A stretch of DNA of 64,000 nt, taken from assembly GCF_004005485.1 (NCBI RefSeq), contig NZ_RZUL01000001.1:992001-1056000 (forward strand), given 5' to 3'. This DNA comes from Sphingobium algorifonticola (lineage in GTDB: Bacteria; Pseudomonadota; Alphaproteobacteria; Sphingomonadales; Sphingomonadaceae). Under the pieces are notes generated by a model that saw nothing but the letters and a program-made list of their open reading frames with translations, was not told the DNA's origin and did no database searches. Below, piece by piece: positions 17,857 to 26,186 of this stretch. Within the stretch, counting starts at the first letter, position 1; the number at the start of each line of letters is the position of its first letter. The translations under genes were made by a program, and so were the position numbers.

Positions 17857-18570
17857 TTATGCGCCGGGCGTTATCCCTGCCAGCGCCTGCGCCGCAGGCT
17901 TGTTGACGGCATCGACCGATCCGTCGGCCAGCATCGCCTTGGCGGTCGTGGTTGCCTCGGTCTTGATGGCGGCGTCCTCGCTGGTCTGGCTGGCACCGAT
18001 CAGCGCGCTCAGGTGCAGGTTCTTGACGATGGAGTCGCTGGCATTTTCCGCGAAGGATTTGCGCGCAAGCGCAAGCCCTTCGGCATAAAGTGGCGCGGCC
18101 CCGGCCTTGTCCTGCTTGGCGAGTTTCGCATTGCCGAGCTGGACAAGAATGCCAGCCAGGATGTTGCGGCTGGTCGCGTCGGTCGGCTTGGCCTCTACGA
18201 CGGTGCGCCAATGCGGCACGCTTTCCTCATAAAGCGCCAGTGTCTTGTCGATCTGCTGCTGCGCCCCCGCGGCGGCGGCGGCGGCATAAAGCGCATTGGC
18301 GAGGAAATTGACATTATCGATATTGCCGGGCTGCACCTGCACGGCGGTGCAGATAGCGGGCAGTGCGGCCTCATATTTGGCCAACGCACCGGCATTGTCG
18401 CCGCCCTGCTGCGCGGCCTGTGCCGCCGTGAAATCGGCTACGGCCTTGTTGAAAGCGGTCACCTGGTCCGGGGTCATTTGCGCGGCGGCCGGGGTGGCCG
18501 GAGCGGCGTCCTGCGCCATCGCCGGCACGGACAAGCCAATCATGAAAGCTGCAATAATAGCTCTGGTCAA
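17857..18570 (-). CDS. Secreted TPR-like protein of unknown function
   Basis: 237 residues if the TTG at 18570 is used: it has GGAG at a good distance and gives a clean signal peptide (LTRAIIAAFMIGLSVPAMAQ); no in-frame ATG sits close by, and upstream ones would bury the signal. The mature part is alanine-rich alpha-helical with at least two TPR-like units (ALAKYEAALPAI; TLALYEESVPHWRTV; PLYAEGLALARKS). Likely periplasmic. Last gene on the minus strand after ATP12, with a 92-base gap. Confidence 0.72.
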   Translation of the reverse strand: MTRAIIAAFMIGLSVPAMAQDAAPATPAAAQMTPDQVTAFNKAVADFTAAQAAQQGGDNAGALAKYEAALPAICTAVQVQPGNIDNVNFLANALYAAAAAAGAQQQIDKTLALYEESVPHWRTVVEAKPTDATSRNILAGILVQLGNAKLAKQDKAGAAPLYAEGLALARKSFAENASDSIVKNLHLSALIGASQTSEDAAIKTEATTTAKAMLADGSVDAVNKPAAQALAGITPGA

Positions 18571-18662
18571 CGCATGGGTCTCCTCTGCGGGGGCATGCGC
18601 ACCCGTTCGGGGTCCGGCACGCATGCGTAACGATTTGAAATGGCGTGACGATCCGCTGACCA

Positions 18663-19358
18663 TCAACCTCGAACTATCCTACAGAAAGCGACCGCTGCGT
18701 CAAATTGGGCGCGATGCGCTGCCGCCTGCTGCTGTGCCTGTGCGTCCTCGCCCCATTGTTCGGCCTGCCATATCGCATCCAGCTCGGCGGCCTGCCAGAT
18801 GGTTTCGGCGTCGGCCTGTGCATCGACGATCGCCAGCCCCAGCACCAGAGATCCGGTCAGGCTGACGATCGTGGACAGCGCGGCCAGTGTGAAATCGTCA
18901 CAGGCCCCGACGGCGGCGGCAAGCCGGTCGAGCGTTTCGTCCGGTTGCCGCACATGCATGATGCCGTGCGTCACGCGGAAGGCGACATCATATCGCTGCC
19001 TGGCCCAGTCGAGCCAGGGGTCCCACAGTAACGCCTGCCGCGCGACAAGCGAAGCGGGTCCGTCCGCCCGGTAACAGAGCAGATCGCTTTGTGCATAACG
19101 CGCCACTTCCGCCGCAAAGGTCCCGCGATGTGGCGCGACCTGATCGATCGCGGCATTCGCAAAGCCCGTCGCCGTCATGCGGGCCGGGTCGATCGTTTCG
19201 CCCTGCGCCCGCCATTCGGCTGCAATGGCCTCAGCCATTGCGTCGTTCGGCAGGATCAGGCTGGCGCGGGCAGGGGTCCGCAAGGCCCGGCCGTCGAGCA
19301 GCACCTGCCATCCGTCCTCGTCTCGCTGGGTATCGGCATTGCGGTAAAATCGCTTCAC
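18663..19358 (-). CDS. ATP12 family F1-ATPase assembly chaperone
   Basis: 231 residues from GTG 19358. The N-terminal KRFYRNAD, LLDGRALRTPAR, EWRAQGETIDPARMTATGFA and LLCYRADGPASLVARQ segments are the conserved blocks of ATP12 (AtpAF2), which binds F1 alpha subunits before hexamer assembly. In bacteria the family is nearly confined to alphaproteobacteria. Eight bases after the small membrane gene, end of an overlapping gene string. Confidence 0.92.
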   Translation of the reverse strand: MKRFYRNADTQRDEDGWQVLLDGRALRTPARASLILPNDAMAEAIAAEWRAQGETIDPARMTATGFANAAIDQVAPHRGTFAAEVARYAQSDLLCYRADGPASLVARQALLWDPWLDWARQRYDVAFRVTHGIMHVRQPDETLDRLAAAVGACDDFTLAALSTIVSLTGSLVLGLAIVDAQADAETIWQAAELDAIWQAEQWGEDAQAQQQAAAHRAQFDAAVAFCRIVRG

Positions 19359-19366
19359 ACGCAGCC

Positions 19367-19639
19367 TCAGTCGGTTGGCGGGCTACGCCACGCGCGCAAC
19401 AGCATTCGCGGCACGATGATCGTCTGGACCATGCCGACCGTCGCGATGATCGCGCCCATGATCTTGGCGTTCTGCCCCTGCACCCAGCCAAAGCGTTGCA
19501 TCATGATGAGAAAGCCGAACATCAGGATGAACACGCCCGACAGGCGGAACAGATTGATCGCCAGCAGGCGTTGCCGCGCGGCCCTGTCGCGATCGCTGTC
19601 ACGATCGATATCGGGCAATGGATGGTCCGGTTCCGTCAT
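19367..19639 (-). CDS. Small two-helix membrane protein
   Basis: 90 residues: an acidic/basic N-terminal region (TEPDHPLPDIDRDSDRDRAA) then two hydrophobic helices (about 28-48 and 58-78) separated by a short loop. No recognised domain. Its ATG overlaps the HAD phosphatase stop (ATGA), so it is co-translated with the HAD-ATP12 cluster; an accessory role in membrane-complex assembly is only a guess. Confidence 0.75.
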   Translation of the reverse strand: MTEPDHPLPDIDRDSDRDRAARQRLLAINLFRLSGVFILMFGFLIMMQRFGWVQGQNAKIMGAIIATVGMVQTIIVPRMLLRAWRSPPTD

Positions 19640-20295
19640 GGCGTGCCGATATGGCGGCCAAGGTCTTCGCTGTCCACCGCTACGGCAGTGGCGCCTGCGG
19701 CCAGCAGCTCCGCCGGACTATGATAGCCCCAGTTGACGCCGATCGCGCGCACCCCGGCATCGATCGCCATGTCGATGTCATAGGTTGTGTCACCGATCAT
19801 CACGGTGGTCTCCGGCGCGGCGTCCGCCTCGGCCATCGCCGCCATCAGCATGGCGGGATTGGGCTTCGATGGATGACGATCGGCGGTCTGCAGGGTCACG
19901 AACCGGTCGATGATGCCATGCTGTGTGAGACACAGCGCCAAGCCACGATCCGACTTGCCCGTGGCTACACCCAACAGCCAGCCCTGCCCACTAAGCCGAT
20001 CGAGCAGATCGCCGATGCCGTCGTATAGCGGTTCGACCACATCGCCTTCGGTGCGCATCGTGCGGAAAGCATCGCGATACTGGTCGGCGATATGGTGGTG
20101 AAAGGCGTCATCCGCGTCAGGTAGCAGCTTCGCCATGGCATGCGGCAGCGACAGGCCGACGACGGACAGGATGGTCGGCCTGTCCGGCGGTGTCAGCCTC
20201 GCCGCGTCGAATGCGCGGACCATGGCCGCACAGATGCTGTGCTGGCTGTCCACCAGCGTGCCGTCGCAGTCGAACAGGGCCAGCGGACGGTTCAT
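19636..20295 (-). CDS. HAD-family phosphatase (phosphoglycolate phosphatase-like)
   Basis: 219 residues from ATG 20295. HAD motifs in order: DCDGTLVDS (nucleophile Asp), GVATGKSDRG, KPNPAMLM (motif III Lys) and MIGDTTYDIDMAIDAG (motif IV). A cap domain lies between motifs I and II, as in Gph/PGP-like subfamily I enzymes. Substrate not determined. ATGA overlaps on both sides, with the PaiB-like gene and the small membrane gene. Confidence 0.9.
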   Translation of the reverse strand: MNRPLALFDCDGTLVDSQHSICAAMVRAFDAARLTPPDRPTILSVVGLSLPHAMAKLLPDADDAFHHHIADQYRDAFRTMRTEGDVVEPLYDGIGDLLDRLSGQGWLLGVATGKSDRGLALCLTQHGIIDRFVTLQTADRHPSKPNPAMLMAAMAEADAAPETTVMIGDTTYDIDMAIDAGVRAIGVNWGYHSPAELLAAGATAVAVDSEDLGRHIGTP

Positions 20296-20894
20296 GGCAT
20301 GCCAGCCTGCATCAGCGCCGCCATGCCGCTTTCGCCGCGCTGCGCCAGCATCTCGGCGACGGCTGCCCGCGCCGCCTGCGGCTTGTTCTGCCCGGCTTTC
20401 AGCGTGCCACGCCATTGGGTAATATGTAGCGCATAGCCCGTGACGCCGCCAAGCATCCGGTCGAACAGTCCCTCGCGCATCTTGTCCCGCGTCCAGACGG
20501 CCTTGGGGGCCAGCCGCGCTTCGTGATGGGCCGATACGCCGTCGATCAGGGCAATCAGCGCGTCCCTGTCCATCGCGGTGACCATGCCGTCCAGCTCGAC
20601 CGCGGCATAGTTCCACGTGGGCACTTGATCGGCCATGCCGTACCAGTCCGGGCTTACATAAGCATTTGGTCCCTGAACCACGAACAGCGCGCGGCGCCCC
20701 GCCAGTTCCTGCGCCAGGGCATTGTGGCGCGACAGGTGAAAGCCGATGCGGTCCTCATCCAGAAACAAGGCAGGTACCTGCGCGCATCGCGGTCCTTCGG
20801 CTGTTTCGGCAAACAGCGTCCCGAAGCCGACGCTTTCGACCAGCGCGCGCATCGCGGCCCTGTCTTTCCAGGCGAAGGCGGGGTCGGGATGCAT
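20292..20894 (-). CDS. PaiB-like FMN-binding protein
   Basis: 200 residues from ATG 20894. Split-barrel flavin-binding fold of the PaiB (FMN_bind_2) family: FGTLFAETAEGPRCAQVPALFLD, FVVQGPNAYVSPDWY, VPTWNYAAVELDGMV and a C-terminal helical region. Bacillus PaiB was named as a negative regulator of sporulation and protease genes, but most members are probably flavin-dependent enzymes. Sits 13 bases after rluA and overlaps the HAD gene. Confidence 0.9.
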   Translation of the reverse strand: MHPDPAFAWKDRAAMRALVESVGFGTLFAETAEGPRCAQVPALFLDEDRIGFHLSRHNALAQELAGRRALFVVQGPNAYVSPDWYGMADQVPTWNYAAVELDGMVTAMDRDALIALIDGVSAHHEARLAPKAVWTRDKMREGLFDRMLGGVTGYALHITQWRGTLKAGQNKPQAARAAVAEMLAQRGESGMAALMQAGMP

Positions 20895-20907
20895 CGCCGT
20901 CAGCGCC

Positions 20908-22260
20908 TCACCGCGTTCCGCGCCCGCGCCGTTCGCCGCGCCGTTCCTTGCGCACCGCCTTGGCATGCTGGCGGGCGAACTTCTTTTCGTCCTCGCGGGT
21001 GGGCGTGGTGTCGATTTCCTCGTCCAGCGGCATGTCGCCCAGCGCCATGTCGAACGCCAGATCCTCCAGGCTTTCGCGAAAATGATCGGGCAGTTCGGCC
21101 AGCACGTCCACCTTGCCGCCGTCGGGATGGTCGATGCGGATGCGCCGGGCATGCAGATGCATCTTGCGGCTGATCGTACCCGAAAGGAACGCGTCTTTCC
21201 CGCCATATTTGCCGTCGCCGACGATCGGATGGCCAATGGCCGCCATATGCACGCGCAACTGGTGCGTGCGGCCGGAAAAGGGCTGCAACTCGACCCAGGC
21301 CGTGCGGTTTCCGCCGCGCTCGATGATGCGATAGCGCGTGCGGGCGGGCAGGCCGTCCTTTTCGTCCACATGCATCTTTTCGCCGCCGGTGCCCGGCTGT
21401 TTGGCGAGCGGCAACTCGATTATCCCGTCGCGTACATCGGGTACGCCGACGACCAGCGCCCAATAGATCTTCCGTGCGGTGCGGCTGGAAAAGGCCTTCG
21501 CAAAATAGCCCGCGGCGCGTGCCGACCGGGCGACGAGCAGCGCGCCCGACGTATCCTTGTCGAGACGGTGGACCAGCTTGGGACGCTGGTCGCCCTCGAA
21601 CATCAGCGCATCGAGCAGGCCGTCGACATGCGCGTCGGTTTTCGTGCCGCCCTGTGTCGCGAGGCCCGGCGGCTTGTTCAGCACGATCGCCTGTTCGTCG
21701 CGATAAATCACCATATCCTGGGCGAAAGCGATTTCGTCTTCGGTCAGGGTGATGCGGCGTCCGGCGCGCGCGGGCTTGTCGGGGCGCGGTGCCTTGGCTT
21801 CGGCGGGGGGGACACGGATCGTCTGGCCTTCGGTTATGCGATCGCCGGGTGCCGCGCGGGCTCCATCGACGCGCAATTGTCCGGTCCGTGCCCAGCGCGA
21901 GACGATGTTGAAGCCGACATCGGGCAAATGCCGCTGGAACCAGCGGTCAAGCCGGATGCCGTCGTCGTCCGCCGCCACGCGGAACTGGCGGACGTCCAGC
22001 GTTACCCCGGCAGGCTTGGGCGTCTTTTGCGGCGGGGTCAGCTTGGCCGTCTGCGAGGCTGCGGGCTTGGCGGCCGCTTTGGGCTTGGCGGACTTGCCCG
22101 CTGCAAAGGTCGTATTCTTGCCGACGGGCTTTTTCGCGCCGAAGCTGCTGCCGGGCCTGCCGCCCGCTTTGGCACCGGGGAAGGACGGCCCGGTTCCGCG
22201 ACCCCGTGTACCGGACTTCGCCGGGCTTTTGGGCCGGGCAGGCGGCTTGCGGTCGGTCAT
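20908..22260 (-). CDS. RluA-family pseudouridine synthase with long basic N-terminal extension
   Basis: 450 residues. The catalytic motif HRLDKDTSG (Asp near 233) and GRTHQLRVHMA define an RluA/RluC/RluD-type enzyme; an S4-like segment (RLDRWFQRHLP) precedes the catalytic domain. Residues 1-85 are a disordered Lys/Ala/Pro/Gly-rich extension, and a basic tail follows residue 420 (RKERRGERRGRG). RluC of 23S rRNA is the likely counterpart, but the target cannot be read directly. Start overlaps the crcB stop (ATGA). Confidence 0.9.
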   Translation of the reverse strand: MTDRKPPARPKSPAKSGTRGRGTGPSFPGAKAGGRPGSSFGAKKPVGKNTTFAAGKSAKPKAAAKPAASQTAKLTPPQKTPKPAGVTLDVRQFRVAADDDGIRLDRWFQRHLPDVGFNIVSRWARTGQLRVDGARAAPGDRITEGQTIRVPPAEAKAPRPDKPARAGRRITLTEDEIAFAQDMVIYRDEQAIVLNKPPGLATQGGTKTDAHVDGLLDALMFEGDQRPKLVHRLDKDTSGALLVARSARAAGYFAKAFSSRTARKIYWALVVGVPDVRDGIIELPLAKQPGTGGEKMHVDEKDGLPARTRYRIIERGGNRTAWVELQPFSGRTHQLRVHMAAIGHPIVGDGKYGGKDAFLSGTISRKMHLHARRIRIDHPDGGKVDVLAELPDHFRESLEDLAFDMALGDMPLDEEIDTTPTREDEKKFARQHAKAVRKERRGERRGRGTR

Positions 22261-22637
22261 GCGATGCTCCGCGCGGCGAGCAGGCCGAGGGCAAGCGCCG
22301 CGAGCGCCCCGATCACTGATACGAGTACATAGCCGAAGGCCATGGCTATCTGGCCACGTTCGATCATCAGGATCGTCTCAAGGCTGAAGGCGGAAAATGT
22401 CGTAAAGCCCCCGAGTACACCCACACCCAGCAGCAGCCGCAGGGATTCGCCGCTTCCAACTGACGCGCGCACCAGCCATCCCGCCAGCATGCCCATCAGC
22501 AGTCCACCCAGCAGATTGGCGGCCAGCGTACCCCATGGAAAGGCTGGGCCAAGCACGTGCAGGGACAGACGTCCGAGCTGAAAGCGAAGCGCGGCCCCGA
22601 CGGCACCGCCCGCCATGACGAGGAAAAGGGCGTTCAT
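22257..22637 (-). CDS. crcB: Fluoride exporter CrcB/Fluc
   Basis: 126 residues, four hydrophobic helices. Family motifs GGAVGAALRFQLG at the N-terminus, GTLAANLLGGLLMG with the pore Asn, and GVLGGFTTFSAFSLE with the Phe-box/TM3 break. Dual-topology homodimeric fluoride channel of the inner membrane. I see no fluoride riboswitch in the 81 bases upstream. Confidence 0.93.
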   Translation of the reverse strand: MNALFLVMAGGAVGAALRFQLGRLSLHVLGPAFPWGTLAANLLGGLLMGMLAGWLVRASVGSGESLRLLLGVGVLGGFTTFSAFSLETILMIERGQIAMAFGYVLVSVIGALAALALGLLAARSIA

Positions 22638-22718
22638 TCCCCTGCCCTAGAGGGTTTTGCTGCGGGCGTCACCCCTGCGCTGGCCAACAGTGCAAGGCGG
22701 CGCCGCGCGGACCGGGGT

Positions 22719-23483
22719 TCAGCGCGACTCGCTCACGACCAGATCGACCGTCGCACCGCCATCGGGCGCCGTCCGCGCGATCAGGAGAAGGCCGCCTTTG
22801 TCGCGCGCGCGCGCGCCGATCAGCATGGCATGGCTGCCCAGTCGCTGATGCGCCACCGTATATCCGGCGCGGCGGGCCTGGGTGTAATAATGATCGATCA
22901 CATCTTGCGCTGACGCTGCGATAGCAACGCTGGCAGCGCGCACCGCGCAATCGGCGGTCTCGGCTCCGGCGGCATCCATCAGCGCCGCACCCGGGAACAG
23001 CGCGAACGGCGGCGGCAGGCGCTCGGCCCATGGCAGAGCGTAATCGAGGCGATGGGCCGGGTCGGCATGGCAGGCAGCTGGCGTACGCCGCGCCAGTTCA
23101 CGGGCAAGGGCGCCCAGCGTCGCGGGTCCGTCGGGACCGCAATCGGGGCAGGGTGACGCAGGCACTGCGGCGGGCGCTGCAAGGCGTTTGCCATCCCTTG
23201 TTGGCAGAGCTGAAGCGGCATCGGCGCGCGAAAGCGGTCGCGGAATACTGTTGCCTGCCACCCGTGGGCTGCTGCGGATGGCATTGACGTTTGCCTGGGT
23301 CGCCAGATCGGGGTCAGTCGCAAGCGGCATGGTCAGCGTGTCGCGGATCAGCGGATCAGCCGTATCCTTGGCCAGCGCCGCTGCCAGCGCCGCATCGGGA
23401 TCGCGAGGCGCGGCGCCACACCCAGCAAGCGTCATTGCCGCCGCCATGCCGGTCGCTGCCCATAATCCGCGCGATGATGCCAT
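22719..23483 (-). CDS. Unknown lipoprotein
   Basis: 254 residues. N-terminal lipobox LAGC with Cys22 after a hydrophobic run, so probably an outer-membrane lipoprotein. The C-terminal third (VIDHYYTQARRAGYTVAHQR ... LLLIARTAPDGGATVDLVVS) looks like a small alpha-beta domain; a cysteine pair occurs in SPCPDCGPDG and further cysteines at TPAACHAD and ETADCAVRA. No known family recognised. Divergent from the small membrane protein at 23601. Confidence 0.75.
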   Translation of the reverse strand: MASSRGLWAATGMAAAMTLAGCGAAPRDPDAALAAALAKDTADPLIRDTLTMPLATDPDLATQANVNAIRSSPRVAGNSIPRPLSRADAASALPTRDGKRLAAPAAVPASPCPDCGPDGPATLGALARELARRTPAACHADPAHRLDYALPWAERLPPPFALFPGAALMDAAGAETADCAVRAASVAIAASAQDVIDHYYTQARRAGYTVAHQRLGSHAMLIGARARDKGGLLLIARTAPDGGATVDLVVSESR

Positions 23484-23600
23484 GCGTACGATCTCCGGGC
23501 ACCGGTCAGTCGCCGGATCACCCGGCTGTCAGTCTTTCCGCCAACAAGGTTAAGATTCTCTCTGCCATGGCCCGGCTTTTGCCGGTCGGGGATTGAAGTC

Positions 23601-23849
23601 ATGGCGCATTGCATCCATGTGCTTGGGATGCTGAACATCCTTTCCGGCCTGATTGGCCTCCTCGCCCTCATCCTGATGCTGCCAACGATCATTCCGTTTC
23701 TCGGCTGGGCGAACTGGTTGTTCGTGCCGATCGCGCTGGTCGGCGCCCTGGTCGGCACGGTTTCCTCGCGCAACGGCGGGCGCAATTTCTGTCTGGTCGT
23801 CGCCGCATTGGGCATGTTCCGCCTGTTTCTGGGTGGCGGCATCATCTGA
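23601..23849 (+). CDS. Small two-helix membrane protein
   Basis: 82 residues, two strongly hydrophobic segments (about 8-30 and 38-55) and a short hydrophobic C-terminus. Weak GGGG/GAAG ribosome site before ATG 23601. No family recognised. It precedes rarD by 29 bases on the same strand and may be its leader gene. Confidence 0.6.
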   Translation: MAHCIHVLGMLNILSGLIGLLALILMLPTIIPFLGWANWLFVPIALVGALVGTVSSRNGGRNFCLVVAALGMFRLFLGGGII

Positions 23850-23878
23850 TTGCGCCTGCGCGCCGGGGGGCCGAGTTG

Positions 23879-24787
23879 ATGGAAAGTCCGTCGCGGGCGA
23901 AAGGCGGCAGCGGTTTGCCCTTCGGTCTGGGGGCCTATTTCCTCTGGGGCCTGCTCCCGCTTTATTTCAAGCTGCTGGCGAGCGTCGGCCCGGCCGAAAT
24001 CGTCGCCAGTCGTGTGCTGTTCTCGCTGGTTTTTCTGATCGCACTGCTGGCGGCCACCGGGGCGCTGGGGCAGTTCAAGGCGACGGTGCGCAACCGCGCG
24101 GTCATGGGAAGCATGATGCTGAGCGCCGCGCTGATCGGCATCAACTGGCTGGCCTATGTGTGGGCCATCTCCACCGATCACATCGTAGCCGCCAGCCTTG
24201 GCTATTTCCTGAACCCGCTCGTCAACGTGCTGCTGGGCGTCGTCTTTCTGAAGGAAAGGCTCAGCGCGATGCAGAAGGTGGCCGTGGGCGTTGCGACGCT
24301 TGGGGTTGCGGTCATGGCGGCCAGCGCATTCGCCACCCTGTGGCTCAGCCTTCTGCTCGCCATCAGCTTTGCCTTCTACGGCTATATTCGCAAGACGGCC
24401 TCGGTCGGCCCGCGACAGGGCCTCGCTGCCGAAACGCTTATCCTCACGCCGGTGGCGCTCGCCTATATGGCCTGGCTGGCCAGCCACGGGGGCATTGCAC
24501 TGGGGCAGGATGCACCCCGTACAGTCCTGCTGGTGCTGAGTGGCGTTGTCACATCGCTGCCGCTGCTGTTGTTCGCCACGGCGGCGCGGCGCATGCCTCT
24601 GTCGACACTCGGCCTGCTGCAATATCTTTCGCCAACGATCCAGTTTTTCGTTGCCGTGCTGGTTTTCGGCGAAAGTCTCAATCAGGGGCAGATCGCCAGC
24701 TTCGGCCTGATCTGGGCGGGGCTGGCGATCTACACCGTCGATTCGGTTCGCAGCGCGCGCGCGGCACGCGCCCTAGCGTCGCCCTGA
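23879..24787 (+). CDS. rarD: RarD-type EamA/DMT transporter
   Basis: 302 residues with ten predicted helices. GAYFLWGLLPLYFKLL at the start, INWLAYVWAISTDH, LGYFLNPLVNVLLG and LQYLSPTIQFFVAVLVFGE are the conserved blocks of RarD (chloramphenicol-sensitive protein family). Substrate unknown. Start ATG 23879 chosen over upstream frame extensions that carry no similarity. Converges on the FucP-type gene with only four bases between stops. Confidence 0.88.
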   Translation: MESPSRAKGGSGLPFGLGAYFLWGLLPLYFKLLASVGPAEIVASRVLFSLVFLIALLAATGALGQFKATVRNRAVMGSMMLSAALIGINWLAYVWAISTDHIVAASLGYFLNPLVNVLLGVVFLKERLSAMQKVAVGVATLGVAVMAASAFATLWLSLLLAISFAFYGYIRKTASVGPRQGLAAETLILTPVALAYMAWLASHGGIALGQDAPRTVLLVLSGVVTSLPLLLFATAARRMPLSTLGLLQYLSPTIQFFVAVLVFGESLNQGQIASFGLIWAGLAIYTVDSVRSARAARALASP

Positions 24788-24791
24788 AAAC

Positions 24792-26087
24792 CTACGTCGC
24801 GACGGATTTCGGTGCGGCCAGAGCGTAAAGGCCGAACGCCAGAATGACGGCATAGCACAGCACAGGCACTGCCAGTGCGATGGCAAGGCCTGCGGCGTCG
24901 GCCAGCAGGCCCATGGCGACCGGCACGATCGCGCCGCCAACGATGGCCGTGCATAGCAGGCCGGACGCCTGCGGTGCCTCTTCGGTCAGACCTTCGGTGG
25001 CGAGGCTGAAGATTGTCGGGAACATGATCGAGTTGAACAGGCCGACGGCAATCAATGACCAGGCCGCAACGCTGCCCGTGCTGACCGCCGAAACGAGAAT
25101 GAGGGCAATCGCGATCCCCGCAAAGCTTGCCAGCAGCGCGCCGGGCCGCGCCAGCCGGAGCAGGAAACCGCCGATCATCCGCCCGATCAGCGCCCCCAGC
25201 CAGTAATAGGACAGCATCACGCCGCCCGCGCGCGGGTCCAGCGCGAGCACGCGCGCGTCGCCCAGATAGCTGACCATGATGCTGGCGATTGCCACTTCCG
25301 CACCGACATAGACGAAGATGCCTGCCACCCCGAATGCGAGGCGGGGACGGCGCAGCAACGCGAAGGTGCCCGCCATTTTTACTTTCGCGACCTGTTGCTG
25401 GTCGAGCAGGCTGCGGCGCGTCCAGAAGAACAGGGCGATTAGTGTCAGTACGATTGCAAGGCCGATGTAGCTGTGGCCGATCACGGTCGTTTCCGCAACG
25501 CGGTGCGCGGTCAGCGCATCGCCCGAGAGCGTTGATGCGTCTACCGTCGATTCCTCGCCCAGGATCGCTTCGGCACCGAAACGGATCATCAGGAAAACAC
25601 CGATCGAATTGAAGAACTGCGCGAAGGTCAGGCGGCTGTGCGCCGTCTCCGGCTTGCCCAGCGAAATGATAAGTGGGTTTACCGCGACCTGAAGCAGGGT
25701 AATGCCGCCGCCGAGCATGAACAGCGCGGCCAGAAACGATCCGAACAGACCCGAATAGGCCGCCGGCAGGAACAGCAGGCAAGACAGCGCCATGATGCCA
25801 AAGCCCAGCACAATACCCCGGAAATAGCCCAGCTTCGCCATCACCAGCCCGGCAGGGATCGAGAAAATCGCATAGCTGGTGAAGAAGGCGAACTGCACCA
25901 GCATCGCTTCGGCATAACCCAGCGAGAAAAGACCTTTCAGCTTGGGAATCAATATGTCGTTGAGATTGGTGATGCCCCCGAATAGGAAGAACACGGCGAC
26001 GACCAGGAACAAAAGTCCCCTTGTATTGTCGGGCGCTGGCGAACCCCGGTCTGTTTGCGGCGCGGTCACGCCGGGTGCCATGGCCAT
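24792..26087 (-). CDS. FucP/GluP-family sugar:H+ symporter (MFS)
   Basis: 431 residues, twelve helices. FLFGGITNLNDILIPKLKG, FFTSYAIFSIPAGLVMAKLG and LLQVAVNPLIISLG are the family motifs of L-fucose permease and glucose/galactose transporters. Start preceded by GGAGAG. Two adjoining palindromes 30-66 bases upstream suggest a dedicated repressor or activator, although no sugar regulator or catabolic gene is adjacent. Confidence 0.9.
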   Translation of the reverse strand: MAMAPGVTAPQTDRGSPAPDNTRGLLFLVVAVFFLFGGITNLNDILIPKLKGLFSLGYAEAMLVQFAFFTSYAIFSIPAGLVMAKLGYFRGIVLGFGIMALSCLLFLPAAYSGLFGSFLAALFMLGGGITLLQVAVNPLIISLGKPETAHSRLTFAQFFNSIGVFLMIRFGAEAILGEESTVDASTLSGDALTAHRVAETTVIGHSYIGLAIVLTLIALFFWTRRSLLDQQQVAKVKMAGTFALLRRPRLAFGVAGIFVYVGAEVAIASIMVSYLGDARVLALDPRAGGVMLSYYWLGALIGRMIGGFLLRLARPGALLASFAGIAIALILVSAVSTGSVAAWSLIAVGLFNSIMFPTIFSLATEGLTEEAPQASGLLCTAIVGGAIVPVAMGLLADAAGLAIALAVPVLCYAVILAFGLYALAAPKSVAT

Positions 26088-26116
26088 GGTTTCTCTCCTG
26101 TGATGACGTTGCGTTT

Positions 26117-26153
26117 GTTATGTGTCCGTCACGTAACCTGATGCCGCATCAGG
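26117..26153 (-). promoter_or_regulatory. Twin palindromes upstream of the sugar transporter gene
   Basis: Read on the minus strand, GTTACGTG and CACATAAC flank a 5-base centre (26117-26137, one mismatch between arms), and CCTGATGC-C-GCATCAGG is a perfect 17-base palindrome at 26137-26153. Both lie in the 99-base gap between the dihydroorotase stop and the transporter start. The first looks like an operator; the second could be an operator or a short terminator hairpin for the preceding gene. Confidence 0.5.
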
Positions 26154-26186
26154 GGGCGGGCCTGGTCATGTATTCGTATGCACTGC

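Noticed and set aside
20746..22332. 528-codon plus-strand frame opposite the pseudouridine synthase
   Set aside because: Antisense to a gene with an intact HRLDKDTSG motif.
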